Source: a virus
DNA length: 20,927 nt
Virus record (IMG/VR): IMGVR_UViG_3300021091_002245
Location: 1 to 20,927 of that record
Strand: one strand, 5' to 3'
Every line of letters begins with the position of its first letter. Position 1 is the first letter of the stretch. The notes beneath the pieces were generated by a model, which ran no database searches, was not told the DNA's origin, and was given only the letters and a program-made list of their open reading frames with translations. A program made the translations under genes and the position numbers. Shown here in pieces: positions 1 through 8,590 of this stretch.

Positions 1-2
1 AA

Positions 3-1718
3 CCGTCATGGACAGAATTTTTTGAAGGGTTAATTAAGTCAGCTAGTGATTTACCGGGAGCATTGATTGATTTATCTAAAGTTATTACCGAACAAACTGT
101 AATAGCTGTTCGAAGTTTAACTGGCGAAAATGAACAATTGGCAGTAGGATTTAGTCAAACCTTTGCCATGGCACAAAAAGCTCAAGCTGCCGTCTTAGAT
201 TTAGCAAAAGCAGCAACATTTTATGAATCTAGCATAAAAAATACATCGAAGTCAATGGGTATTGGCTTTAATGCTAGTTTAAAAATGACAAAACAATTTA
301 TTGATTTATCAAAAACAATGTCAGGCGCAAGTCTTAATACTAAAATGACTGCTGAACAGTTCGGTAAATATGCTGGTATTATTAAAAATGTAGTTCCCGG
401 ATTAGATCAATTAAATATAAAAAATACAAAATATTATGCAGGTTTACAACAAACAAATTTAGTATTAGATCAATTTATGGGATTATCTGCAGAACAAGCT
501 AGCGCATTTACTCAATATGCCGGCAGTACCGCAGCCAATTCGGCACAACAATTAAAATTTATTAATGATGTATCTCAAATATTAGGAGATGATGCCGAAG
601 GAACTTTGGGTTATACAAGAATGATAGCAGAGGGTATTGCAGAAGCTGGTGCAGATATTCAATTACAATACGGACGATTACCTGGGTCTTTAGAAGTTGC
701 AACAATAAAAGCATCTCGTTTAGGTATGAAATTAGAAGATTTAGCAGGCGCTGGCGAATCGTTATTAGATATTGAAAGTAGTATTGGCAAAGAATTAGAA
801 TATCAACTTTTAACAGGTCGACAATTAACAGATAATCAAGGAAACAGTTTAACTAATTTATATCGAGAAGCAACGCTTCGAGGTAATGCAAGTGACCAAG
901 CTGATATTTTAGCTGATATTATAGAAAAAGAAGGTGCCACTTTAGAAAATAATTTGTTTGCAAGAAAACAAATGGCTGACTTATTAGGTATTCAAGAACA
1001 ACAATTAGCTAGTGCTATACAAAAACAAAAGATTTTTGAAAAAGCTGGCGAAAAGCTTGGCATAACTGTAGATATTGATGATGATGCATCAATATTAAAT
1101 GCCGCAAAAGCTCTAAGAGACTCAAATGAATTAAACCAAAAAGAATTAGACGAACTAGCTAACTCATTAGATCAGCGCGGCACTGAAGATTTATTAAAAC
1201 AACAGTTAGCAAATTCAAATGAACAGCTAATTATGCAAAAATTGCAGTTTTCTCAAAATTCAACAGATGCAATGAGACAAAGTTTTTCATTAGCTCTTCA
1301 GGGAATGACTGACGCGCAACAACAAATGGATACGGAACAACTAAAAGCTATTGGTAGTGCGATAATAAACACAACCACTGTCGGCGGATTAGCACAGACA
1401 CTTCAAGGTATGCTTGAAGCCGGCACAATTGTAACGCAGCCAACGGTTGGTGGCGGAATATCAACTGAAAATGACCTTATTGCAACGCCAACTGGCTATG
1501 GAGATCGCATATTACTTGCTGGCGAAGATACATTTGCATTAAATAACGATGATACCGTTATAGCAGGAACCAATCTATTTCCAAAACAATCTTCTGGCAA
1601 TAGTAGTTTAACTTCAAAGATAGATGAATTAATTGCAGAAATAAGAACACAGACACGAGTATTATCAAAACGAGATAATACATTTGGTGCTGGTATAAAC
1701 AGTGCATATTACGGATAG
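3..1718 (+). CDS. Probable tail tape-measure protein, 5'-truncated by window edge
   Basis: The reading frame is open to the left edge of the window (codons from position 3), so the TTG at 63 is only an internal leucine and the true start lies upstream. At least 571 residues are visible. They are mostly Ala/Gln/Leu/Lys-rich and look helical, with Asp/Glu-rich stretches and no cysteine-rich or enzymatic motif. Near the C-terminus is a Gly/Asp turn region reading GYGDRILLAGEDTFALNNDD, a type of ending I associate with phage tape-measure proteins. It sits directly upstream of baseplate genes, the usual place for the protein that sets tail length inside the tube. The next gene follows after 8 nt with an AGGA ribosome site. 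The assignment rests on composition, ending and context; another large virion protein is possible. Confidence 0.55.
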   Translation, partial: PSWTEFFEGLIKSASDLPGALIDLSKVITEQTVIAVRSLTGENEQLAVGFSQTFAMAQKAQAAVLDLAKAATFYESSIKNTSKSMGIGFNASLKMTKQFIDLSKTMSGASLNTKMTAEQFGKYAGIIKNVVPGLDQLNIKNTKYYAGLQQTNLVLDQFMGLSAEQASAFTQYAGSTAANSAQQLKFINDVSQILGDDAEGTLGYTRMIAEGIAEAGADIQLQYGRLPGSLEVATIKASRLGMKLEDLAGAGESLLDIESSIGKELEYQLLTGRQLTDNQGNSLTNLYREATLRGNASDQADILADIIEKEGATLENNLFARKQMADLLGIQEQQLASAIQKQKIFEKAGEKLGITVDIDDDASILNAAKALRDSNELNQKELDELANSLDQRGTEDLLKQQLANSNEQLIMQKLQFSQNSTDAMRQSFSLALQGMTDAQQQMDTEQLKAIGSAIINTTTVGGLAQTLQGMLEAGTIVTQPTVGGGISTENDLIATPTGYGDRILLAGEDTFALNNDDTVIAGTNLFPKQSSGNSSLTSKIDELIAEIRTQTRVLSKRDNTFGAGINSAYYG

Positions 1719-1726
1719 GAAACAAT

Positions 1727-3874
1727 ATGAGTAATCCAACAATAGGAGCAGGACAACAATTTACAGCGCCATATGATATATTACCTAATTTAATATATAC
1801 TAATCCTACATCGAAAAATTCATCACAATTTTTAAATAATTTTAATATAAACACTACTCAAGAAAATCTTATTTCTAACAGTTTATCTATATATAATCCG
1901 ACAATTGCTGGTAATATAACACAAACAACATTTAATATAAACACTACTCAAGAAAATCTTATTTCTAACAGTTTATCTATATATAATCCGACGATTAGTT
2001 CTCAACAATTTACATCTTTTAATGTTACTAGTATTAATCCTGGTAGTATCGGCCTTGCATCACAATTATTATTAGATAATCCAACGTTTAATAACAATAC
2101 CCAATTTGAATTTCCATATAATATAGACACTACTCAAGAAAATAATATTTTACAAAATATATCTATATACAATCCAACGTTTAATAACAATACCCAATTT
2201 GAATTTCCATATAATATAGACACTACTCAAGAAAATAATATTTTACAAAATATATCTATATACAATCCAACGTTTAATAATACCCAATTTGGTAGTACAT
2301 ATACATCAGCACCTGGATATACAGGTAACCCATTCAACGCCATTCCGGATAAAGTTCTTGGTATTGGATATTCTTTAGATTCAGCTAGAGCTGCATTTAA
2401 TGTAACTGGTAGTTTCACTAATTTAACAAATGCACAATTTTTAAGAAACAGTTTTGGATATGCAAGTAGCATAGCCGCAGGTGCATTAGGATTTCCACAA
2501 ATCGGACAAAGTGCTCAAAAAATATTTGATAGTACGATTGAAGGAAATGATGTAGTTACTAGCACGTATTTTACATTGCCTTTTGATCAACTAACTAGCA
2601 AAATAAATTATGCAGGCTCAGCAATTGATATTGCAAATTCCGTTGGAAATTTAGTACCATATTCAGATTTTCGATCAAAACGTTTTGCAAGTTCATTTGC
2701 AAATCAAAATGCCAACTTAGCAGTAAAAATAAGTTCAGCAATTGGAAAAGCTAGAAAAGATGGAGCAGCTATAGCATTACGAAGAGGTACTTTTAATACT
2801 CGGGCTGCTATATACTCTGCAGCTACATTATCGCCAGCTGGCGCATATTCATTGTTCAATTTGAATGGTATCGGACAATTTGGTTTTGGTTGGGGCGATC
2901 ATGATAATCCATATGCAATGCGTAGTGATTTTACGTTGCGTAGTGAAGTAAGTACCGAATGGAAATTTACTAATCGTACTGGTAGTTTTGTTAGATCAAC
3001 AAATGCGTTAGATAGAGTAACACCATTCCGCGGCGACAAAGTTAACGTTATTGATTTTGGCCGCCGACTGTTAAAAAATGCATATCAATGGAAACCATCT
3101 AACGATATAGTTAGTGATGTACCTAAAACATCTTTAACTAAAGACTTTATCAAATTCTTTTTAACAGGGCCAACATTAACTGCTACTGATTTATTTGGCG
3201 ATGTAAATAATAAAAAAGATGATATTATAGTATTTCGAGCTATATTAACATCATTAACTGATTCATTTAGTCCGGAATGGACTGGTGTTAAAATGATTGG
3301 TCGAGCTGATCAAAATTATCAATATAGCGGGTATTCTCGAACTTTAAGTTTAGGATTTGATATTGTTGTAACTGACCGCGATGAAATTAAACCAATATGG
3401 CGAAAATTAAATGCACTTGCTGGTTATTGTGCACCCATATATGATGCAACATCGATTGCTTTGGTAGGTCCGTGGATGCGAATAACATTGGGTGATCTAT
3501 TTCATCAAACACCGGTAGTAATGACTCAGTTAAGCTATACATATGATTTAGATCATTCATGGGAAATTAATATCGAAGGCGATAACGAAATGTTTGAGAC
3601 ACCTAGAAAAATTTCCGTAAGTTGTGATTTTAATGTTATTAGCGATACATTACCACAAAATAATGGTAGATTCTTTGGTTTAGCTAAAAAGTATAACAGC
3701 GAAAATCTATCACAGGAGGGTAATGATAATTGGTTAAGTGATTTCAAACCAACTGCACCAGATCCTGGGTTCCTTCAGGGTGACGTTACGTTAGCAGCTG
3801 CACCAGAAGTGCAAAGAGGCGGAACGAATGCAGCAGATTCAACAACGAATAATGCCGGTCAAGTTTTCGGATAA
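1727..3874 (+). CDS. Baseplate/tail structural protein with N-terminal tandem repeats
   Basis: This is a 715-residue protein with ATG preceded by AGGA (7 nt spacing). Residues 1 to about 190 are Asn/Thr/Gln/Ile-rich and carry a repeated module (a TTQEN core followed by SIYNPT), present four times with units of 30-31 residues. The rest looks globular. Residues about 500-640 contain GDLFHQTPVVMTQLSYTYD and a Trp-rich segment of the kind I associate with baseplate or tail-tube junction proteins of T4-like marine phages. No signal peptide or membrane segment is seen. It lies between the tape measure and the gp53-like wedge gene, which supports a baseplate or tube-cap role. The exact T4 counterpart (gp48 or gp54-like) is inference. 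The repeats are near-identical at DNA level, so copy number may vary between relatives or be collapsed in assemblies. Confidence 0.6.
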   Translation: MSNPTIGAGQQFTAPYDILPNLIYTNPTSKNSSQFLNNFNINTTQENLISNSLSIYNPTIAGNITQTTFNINTTQENLISNSLSIYNPTISSQQFTSFNVTSINPGSIGLASQLLLDNPTFNNNTQFEFPYNIDTTQENNILQNISIYNPTFNNNTQFEFPYNIDTTQENNILQNISIYNPTFNNTQFGSTYTSAPGYTGNPFNAIPDKVLGIGYSLDSARAAFNVTGSFTNLTNAQFLRNSFGYASSIAAGALGFPQIGQSAQKIFDSTIEGNDVVTSTYFTLPFDQLTSKINYAGSAIDIANSVGNLVPYSDFRSKRFASSFANQNANLAVKISSAIGKARKDGAAIALRRGTFNTRAAIYSAATLSPAGAYSLFNLNGIGQFGFGWGDHDNPYAMRSDFTLRSEVSTEWKFTNRTGSFVRSTNALDRVTPFRGDKVNVIDFGRRLLKNAYQWKPSNDIVSDVPKTSLTKDFIKFFLTGPTLTATDLFGDVNNKKDDIIVFRAILTSLTDSFSPEWTGVKMIGRADQNYQYSGYSRTLSLGFDIVVTDRDEIKPIWRKLNALAGYCAPIYDATSIALVGPWMRITLGDLFHQTPVVMTQLSYTYDLDHSWEINIEGDNEMFETPRKISVSCDFNVISDTLPQNNGRFFGLAKKYNSENLSQEGNDNWLSDFKPTAPDPGFLQGDVTLAAAPEVQRGGTNAADSTTNNAGQVFG
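1841..1992 (+). repeat. Direct repeat, 62-bp identical copies with 90-bp period
   Basis: Positions 1841-1902 and 1931-1992 are identical over 62 bp, offset by 90 bp (30 codons, so in frame). They encode the module FNINTTQENLISNSLSIYNP twice within the N-terminus of the structural protein. Identity at silent positions indicates a recent duplication or gene conversion. Confidence 0.9.
2078..2293 (+). repeat. Tandem repeat, 93-bp unit, two perfect copies plus a partial third
   Basis: Units start at 2078, 2171 and 2264. The first two (2078-2170 and 2171-2263) read identically over 93 bp (31 codons). The third begins the same way, lacks one 3-bp AAC unit and diverges after about 30 bp. The unit shares the ACTACTCAAGAAAAT core with the 62-bp repeats at 1841-1992, so both sets appear to come from one ancestral module. 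All changes keep the reading frame. Confidence 0.9.
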
Positions 3875-3896
3875 TCATAAAAGATACAAATATATT

Positions 3897-4199
3897 ATGT
3901 CAAGTAGATATGCATCATCAAAACAATTACAAAATTCAGCAGGAAAACGTAGATTGTCTTCCGTAATAGTTCCTAACATTCCATTGTCACCAAATGATGT
4001 TTATGTGCAAACTACATCTATAGATCGTTTAGACAAATTGGCTAATACATTTTATCAAGATGCAACAATGTGGTGGGTTATAGGTGTAGCAAATGGTTTA
4101 GGAAAAGGCACATTAATTATTCCGCAAAATACTACAATACGGATACCAGATAAAAATATTGTACAACAAGTTATTAATGAAATTAATTTATCGCGATGA
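3897..4199 (+). CDS. Baseplate wedge protein, gp53-like (LysM-like fold)
   Basis: This is a 100-residue protein from the ATG at 3897. The frame is open back to 3828, but the earlier start would overlap the upstream gene by 47 nt. The core matches the LysM-like wedge family represented by T4 gp53: a segment reading DRLDKLANTFYQDATMWWVI, then a conserved Asn, then a Gly-rich turn and IPQNTTIRIP before a short C-terminal helix. In these proteins a short LysM-type domain anchors the wedge in the baseplate rather than binding cell wall as a secreted protein. No signal peptide is present. The stop overlaps the ATG of the next gene in an ATGA arrangement, suggesting translational coupling of baseplate components. 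The family call is fairly secure; exact orthology to gp53 is inferred. Confidence 0.7.
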   Translation: MSSRYASSKQLQNSAGKRRLSSVIVPNIPLSPNDVYVQTTSIDRLDKLANTFYQDATMWWVIGVANGLGKGTLIIPQNTTIRIPDKNIVQQVINEINLSR

Positions 4200-4702
4200 G
4201 CAACATATTTTATTCACAAGTTGACCCCGCAGTTCAATTAGAACTAAATGCTCGAGGTTTATCGGGTCGTAATCGAACAACTCAAGATTTAAATTTTATG
4301 CTTGGCAAAATTGCCAATGTTCAACTAACAGCATATAAATCTGGTTCTGCTGACCCCGGGGCTGTAATTGCTGTATTAGGAGGCGTTGACGTAAGATCTG
4401 GCAGATATCTACCATCGAGTCCAACCAGCTTTACTGTAGTAAGAGCTAACGAGAATCATGAATTCAAGAATTTTGCATCGGGCGACGGCGGCTTTTTAAC
4501 GAATCCTAAATATACAGTTGATGAAATCGAAGATATCGGCAGCACAGCAACATTAAAATCAAAAGAATTAACTGATACATCTAGAAGAATAGGGCCGATT
4601 ATTACTGCAGTAAGTGTTGATATTGGAGACCATTCTATGGGATTATTGAATAAAGCAACGGTTAACATAACAATTCCAAATCCGAGATTTAGATATATTT
4701 GA
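4196..4702 (+). CDS. Baseplate hub-like protein, N-terminal part (frameshifted)
   Basis: The 168-residue ORF starts at an ATG overlapping the gp53-like stop. It encodes the N-terminal part of a longer baseplate protein. The last meaningful segment reads LLNKATVNITIPNPR, after which this frame gives four more residues and a TGA. The expected continuation (DLDIFEDTWLYPGRYVKIDI) is encoded in the +1 frame directly across that stop. The two parts together would make about 800 residues, a plausible size for a hub or gpD/gp27-like tail protein. This piece is therefore either half of a gene broken by a small indel, the product before a ribosomal frameshift, or the result of a base error. It is not a convincing stand-alone protein. 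Confidence 0.65.
   Translation: MSNIFYSQVDPAVQLELNARGLSGRNRTTQDLNFMLGKIANVQLTAYKSGSADPGAVIAVLGGVDVRSGRYLPSSPTSFTVVRANENHEFKNFASGDGGFLTNPKYTVDEIEDIGSTATLKSKELTDTSRRIGPIITAVSVDIGDHSMGLLNKATVNITIPNPRFRYI
4682..4702 (+). other. Frameshift point in the hub-like gene
   Basis: Frame 4196 reads Pro-Arg-Phe-Arg-Tyr-Ile-stop here (TGA at 4700-4702), while the frame of the downstream ORF reads Asp-Leu-Asp-Ile-Phe-Glu-Asp. The local bases are AATCCGAGATTTAGATAT. Loss of one CG from an original CCGCGAGAT would explain it exactly, restoring Asn-Pro-Arg-Asp-Leu-Asp. There is no long homopolymer and no standard -1 slippery heptamer. A +1 slip at ATT-TGA is possible but would lose the DLDIF segment. Confidence 0.7.
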
Positions 4703-6605
4703 AGATACATGGTTATACCCAGGACGCTATGTTAAAATTGATATACAACATCCAAATTCTGCTATAATTACTGGTGCCGATACTAATCTTATTTCTACAT
4801 CATCATTATTTGGATCATTATCAGAAGAAATAATTGACACAAAATTAAATAAATTGTATCCATCTTTAAAAAAAGATTTAACTGCATTTAAACGAGAAAT
4901 ACGTAAATTAAATAAATTTTCATTTCAAGGTTTGATAACATCTTTTGATTTTTCATATACAACAGAAGGATCAGTAGATGTTACAATATCATTAACAGGT
5001 ACCAGTAATACATATACTGACGTAACCATGTTAATGAATCCAGATACTAAAAAAAATGAAACTAAAACTTTTAAAGTTTATGATGCCGTCGCCACCGCTA
5101 GTGTCGCACAATTACAAGAACTAAGTTTAGAAACTGGGTCTGGGTCTACTGAGTTCTATGGACAAATATTCAACAGATTTGAAGAACTATTAAATAAGTT
5201 TAAAACACACAATCAAATAGATCCAAAACAAAATCCTCCGATGCTAATTCCATTTAATATTGTTTCTGGTTTAGAAACTGGTTCTGATCATTTTATGTTA
5301 TATGGTAAACTATATCCAAACATACAAACTCCGCCATTTAAACCTCAAACATTTGTTGCAGATCCATCATCTTCAATTGATATAACAACACAAAGTTCAT
5401 CATTTCAACAACAACAAGAACAGGCTAAATCTACATATAATGCACAATGGGAATCATATGTTGCAACACAAAGATATATAACATTAGGTGCATTAATACA
5501 ATGCGTTAATAATTATATTACACCAAAATTAGAAGGATCTGTAGAACAATATGATATTAAATGTACAGATCTGGTACCGGGAAGTAATTATTATCCACAA
5601 CTTACTTCATGTATTCCTAAAGATATATTGTTACTGCCAAATAATGAAAATTTAAAATCTAATGATGGAGGAATGAGTGTTTATGGAGGTTTAAAAATGT
5701 ATCCGGATGTTTTAAAAACAATGGAAACAAAAAATGTAACTAAATGGCCGGGAATATTTGGAACGCCAAATCAATCTGATTCGACTGTTATTTTTCCTTC
5801 AAGAATTTTTATAAATTTAGAATACATACAAACAGTATTAAATGAATTATCCGCAAAAAATACAAAGCAATTTACATTAGCTTCATTTTTAGCAAATATT
5901 AGTGCTAGAATATCATATGCAACAGGCAACGCAATTATCTTAAAATTAGTAACAGATCCGAATAATCAGCAACAATTACTTTTTAGTGATACAAAATATT
6001 TAAAACCAATTAACACTAAAAATCCAGTAACTGCATATTCAGTTCCAATGTTAGCAAATCATCCAAACGGAACAATTGTTAGAGAATTTACGTTTCAAGC
6101 TAAACTACCTAACAACGTTAAAAATTTGTCATATGTTTTGAATTCGGGAACAGATGTATCTGATGATGAAATTGCACCATATTTAAATTTTATGTATAAT
6201 TCAAAAGATCCTGATTCAATAAATAAAGCTCGAGAAAAATATAAAAACAAATACGAGCAAAACATAAAAAATTTAGATGATGCTAAAATTAGTTATGGAG
6301 AAGTTCCGTTAGTACGAGAAAATACAACAAAATTATACAAAGCATTGATAGAGTATATAAAATTTCCATTTCCAGACATAGAAAAATCCAAACAACTCAC
6401 AGCGCCAATATTTCCATTTGATGTTGAATTTACAATGGATGGCATAAATGGATTACGTTATGGCGACGTTTTAACATTCGCCGGATTACCAGAAAAATAT
6501 AAAAAAAATACAGTATTCAGTGTAATTGGCATTACTCATGATGTAGACACTGATGGCGTATGGACTTCTAAAGTTAAATGTATAATGCGACCGAAATTAG
6601 GATAA
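4686..6605 (+). CDS. Baseplate hub-like protein, C-terminal part (frameshifted)
   Basis: This frame is open from 4671 and becomes protein-like from the GAT at 4686 (DLDIFEDTWLYPGRYVKIDI). There is no ATG, GTG or TTG in frame between 4671 and the TTG at 4854, which has no ribosome site and lies inside the conserved region, so independent initiation is unlikely. The 639 codons end in FPFDVEFTMDGINGLRYGDV, then a segment containing VIGITHDVDTDGVWTSK, then an RPKLG end. This is the kind of C-terminal beta-rich domain I associate with phage baseplate hub proteins (gp27/gpD-like fold). The role would be the central hub joining tail tube and spike. It needs a +1 (or -2) shift to join with the 4196 ORF. 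AGGA close to its end serves the next gene. Confidence 0.6.
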   Translation, partial: DLDIFEDTWLYPGRYVKIDIQHPNSAIITGADTNLISTSSLFGSLSEEIIDTKLNKLYPSLKKDLTAFKREIRKLNKFSFQGLITSFDFSYTTEGSVDVTISLTGTSNTYTDVTMLMNPDTKKNETKTFKVYDAVATASVAQLQELSLETGSGSTEFYGQIFNRFEELLNKFKTHNQIDPKQNPPMLIPFNIVSGLETGSDHFMLYGKLYPNIQTPPFKPQTFVADPSSSIDITTQSSSFQQQQEQAKSTYNAQWESYVATQRYITLGALIQCVNNYITPKLEGSVEQYDIKCTDLVPGSNYYPQLTSCIPKDILLLPNNENLKSNDGGMSVYGGLKMYPDVLKTMETKNVTKWPGIFGTPNQSDSTVIFPSRIFINLEYIQTVLNELSAKNTKQFTLASFLANISARISYATGNAIILKLVTDPNNQQQLLFSDTKYLKPINTKNPVTAYSVPMLANHPNGTIVREFTFQAKLPNNVKNLSYVLNSGTDVSDDEIAPYLNFMYNSKDPDSINKAREKYKNKYEQNIKNLDDAKISYGEVPLVRENTTKLYKALIEYIKFPFPDIEKSKQLTAPIFPFDVEFTMDGINGLRYGDVLTFAGLPEKYKKNTVFSVIGITHDVDTDGVWTSKVKCIMRPKLG

Positions 6606-6607
6606 AA

Positions 6608-7243
6608 ATGTCAAGATTAAAATTATACTATCCCGTTGACGAAATAACTACTAATTTATATACAACTGGTTTGGAATGGATGACTACTGATAACAAAGAA
6701 TATATTGGATCATATCATCTATACACAACCGGCGAAGCATATACACAGCCAAATTGGAATCCTAAAACGTCTTTACAATTAATTCCATATCAAGAAGTTA
6801 CTGTAGAAAATCATAAAAATATTGTTTATCGACAACTAACAAATGATGCATATACAGGAACATATGTTTCACCCAAATCAATTCCAGTACAAATACGTAA
6901 ACAAGATATTATCAACGGATCTATTTCTAGATATTTTTTGAAAAAACATAATGAATCAGCAATTATAGAAACAAATCAATTACAATACAATCAATGGCAA
7001 TCTAATGTTATGGATTCGAAAATATATTCCGCAACATCATTAACATGGTTTATTACTGGAAATATTAATGATGAACAACGAAATGGATATTTAGTAGAAG
7101 GCGTAATTACTAAAAATAAAAAAGAAGTACAACGAGCTGCAACATTTTTACCGGAAATTGTTGGTCATTTAACAAATCTAACTGAATATTATACAGATAA
7201 TATTTTTAATATTGCAACAGACATCAACGGATTGGATTCCTAA
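6608..7243 (+). CDS. Probable virion/baseplate-associated protein, unknown function
   Basis: This is a 211-residue protein. I chose the ATG at 6608, just after the upstream stop and 5 nt behind an AGGA, over the in-frame ATG at 6578 inside the previous gene. I do not recognise a defined domain. The N-terminus (SRLKLYYPVDEITTNLYTTG, then EWMTTDNKEYIGSYHLY and TTGEAYT) has the Tyr/Gly-rich pattern I associate with small structural proteins placed after baseplate genes in marine T4-like phages. There are no cysteines, no signal peptide and no membrane segment. It is the last gene of the structural block before the polymerase gene. A virion role is inferred from position and composition only. Confidence 0.55.
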   Translation: MSRLKLYYPVDEITTNLYTTGLEWMTTDNKEYIGSYHLYTTGEAYTQPNWNPKTSLQLIPYQEVTVENHKNIVYRQLTNDAYTGTYVSPKSIPVQIRKQDIINGSISRYFLKKHNESAIIETNQLQYNQWQSNVMDSKIYSATSLTWFITGNINDEQRNGYLVEGVITKNKKEVQRAATFLPEIVGHLTNLTEYYTDNIFNIATDINGLDS

Positions 7244-7267
7244 TAAAAATTTCTTATTATCCATATA

Positions 7268-8590
7268 ATGATAGTGGATACTATAGAAGAGGTTACGCAA
7301 ACGTTACAATATATCAAAGACAGAAAAACTTTGCTAGTACCAGTATACTGTAGTCCCATGAATCATGCAGCAGTTAATCGTTTATGTGCAATCTACATTT
7401 ATACAGAAGATGATGTAGAGCGTATGATTCCTATATATCATACTGAACAACTAAGGGGCTTTCCTGAACATGTAAGTTCTTTTTTAGCATTAGAGAATAT
7501 CTTTGTTCACGACAAGAAGCGATGGCTACAAACGGGAGGTAATGGGTCGGTATGGGATGTAAAAACATTGTGGTGGTATACATACGGCGAAGCATATGAT
7601 GAATCACATTATCCAACTGCAGCTCATCAATTTTATTGGAGACGGCACGCTACATTAGATGCAGTTAATTGTATTATTCCGTTGCAACAACATATGGCAA
7701 TGTGTCAAAAAATACGTTACTATGCTTGGCCAATGTGTGTGAATGCTCAACTATCAGAATCATACCTGCAATTCAATGCAACATATCCAGAAGTATTTGC
7801 ACGTATTGAATCCGCGGGTCTACAAGTTACTGATGATTTTCGTATGCCAGAGTTGATTCATGAAGGTAAGGTATATTCAAACTATCATTATCATACAACA
7901 ACAGGCCGACCAAGCAACGCATTTCGAGGTTTCAACTTTGCTGCAATGAATAAGGATGATGGCACCAGAGCAGCATTTTGTAGTCGCTTTGAACGAGGTG
8001 CATTAGTAGAAATGGACTTTGATTCATATCACGTTCGGCTCATTGCAAAGATGATCGGATATGAATTACCTGCATCATCAATACATGATTATTTAGGTCA
8101 ATTTTATTTTGATGTTGCAAATTTAACTGATACACAACGTGAAGAAAGCAAAGCAATAACATTTCGTTTATTGTACGGAGGTATCGATCGAGAATTCTTA
8201 AGCATACCATTTTTTGCACAAGTAAATGATTTTGTGTATAAAATATGGAATAAATGGAAACGTACGGGTTGCGTAGAAACGCCCGTATTGAAACGCAATA
8301 TCTGCAAGGATGGTATGCAGAATATGACTGCTAATAAATTGTTTAACTATTATTTACAAGCAGTAGAAACCGAAGTATCAGTTCTTAAATTGAAGCAAGT
8401 GCAAGATTTAATTGCACCATATGCAAGTTGCATGATACTTTATACATATGACTCCCTGCTTTTCGATGTAGATTATTCAGAAGCAAAAGAGTTGTTACCA
8501 CAAATCAAACACGTATTAGAACAAGGCAACTTTCCAGTAAAAGTGAAGGTTGGCGATATTTATGATAAAATAAAAACTATTTCTTTATGA
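7268..8590 (+). CDS. polA: DNA polymerase, family A, small phage type
   Basis: The 440-residue protein carries the landmarks of a Pol I-type polymerase in order: TTTGRPSN (residues 210-217), motif A DFDSYHVRLIA (250-260, catalytic D250), the O-helix REESKAITFRLLYGG (291-305, with K295, F299 and Y303 matching E. coli K758, F762 and Y766), and motif C YTYDSLLFDV (392-401, catalytic D395). Two usual residues differ: the motif A Glu (E. coli E710) is His255, and the motif C HDE is YDS. Residues 1-160 look like a shrunken 3'-5' exonuclease fold (HDKK near 81, WDVKTLW near 96) but lack the DxE motif. No 5'-3' exonuclease domain is fused; that activity is encoded at 12090. ATG at 7268 lacks a clear Shine-Dalgarno. 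It would synthesise phage DNA; the divergence makes kinetic properties uncertain. Confidence 0.85.
   Translation: MIVDTIEEVTQTLQYIKDRKTLLVPVYCSPMNHAAVNRLCAIYIYTEDDVERMIPIYHTEQLRGFPEHVSSFLALENIFVHDKKRWLQTGGNGSVWDVKTLWWYTYGEAYDESHYPTAAHQFYWRRHATLDAVNCIIPLQQHMAMCQKIRYYAWPMCVNAQLSESYLQFNATYPEVFARIESAGLQVTDDFRMPELIHEGKVYSNYHYHTTTGRPSNAFRGFNFAAMNKDDGTRAAFCSRFERGALVEMDFDSYHVRLIAKMIGYELPASSIHDYLGQFYFDVANLTDTQREESKAITFRLLYGGIDREFLSIPFFAQVNDFVYKIWNKWKRTGCVETPVLKRNICKDGMQNMTANKLFNYYLQAVETEVSVLKLKQVQDLIAPYASCMILYTYDSLLFDVDYSEAKELLPQIKHVLEQGNFPVKVKVGDIYDKIKTISL

Noticed and set aside
63-65. TTG as the start of the first gene
   Set aside because: The frame is open back to position 3 with sensible codons and there is no Shine-Dalgarno, so the gene enters from outside the window.
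1841-2293. Repeats considered as a CRISPR array or iteron origin
   Set aside because: The repeats are long, in frame, nearly contiguous and encode a repeated protein module, with no unique spacers of constant size.
3828-3830. Earlier ATG for the gp53-like protein
   Set aside because: It would overlap the upstream gene by 47 nt and add 23 residues unlike the family. The ATG at 3897 fits the expected length.
4854-4856. TTG as an independent start for the second hub ORF
   Set aside because: There is no ribosome site, and the frame is clearly protein-coding for about 55 codons before it (DLDIFEDTW onward). It is an internal leucine.
7264-7269. TATAAT just before the polymerase start
   Set aside because: It overlaps the ATG itself and has no -35-like hexamer at a suitable distance. 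It is probably a chance AT match.
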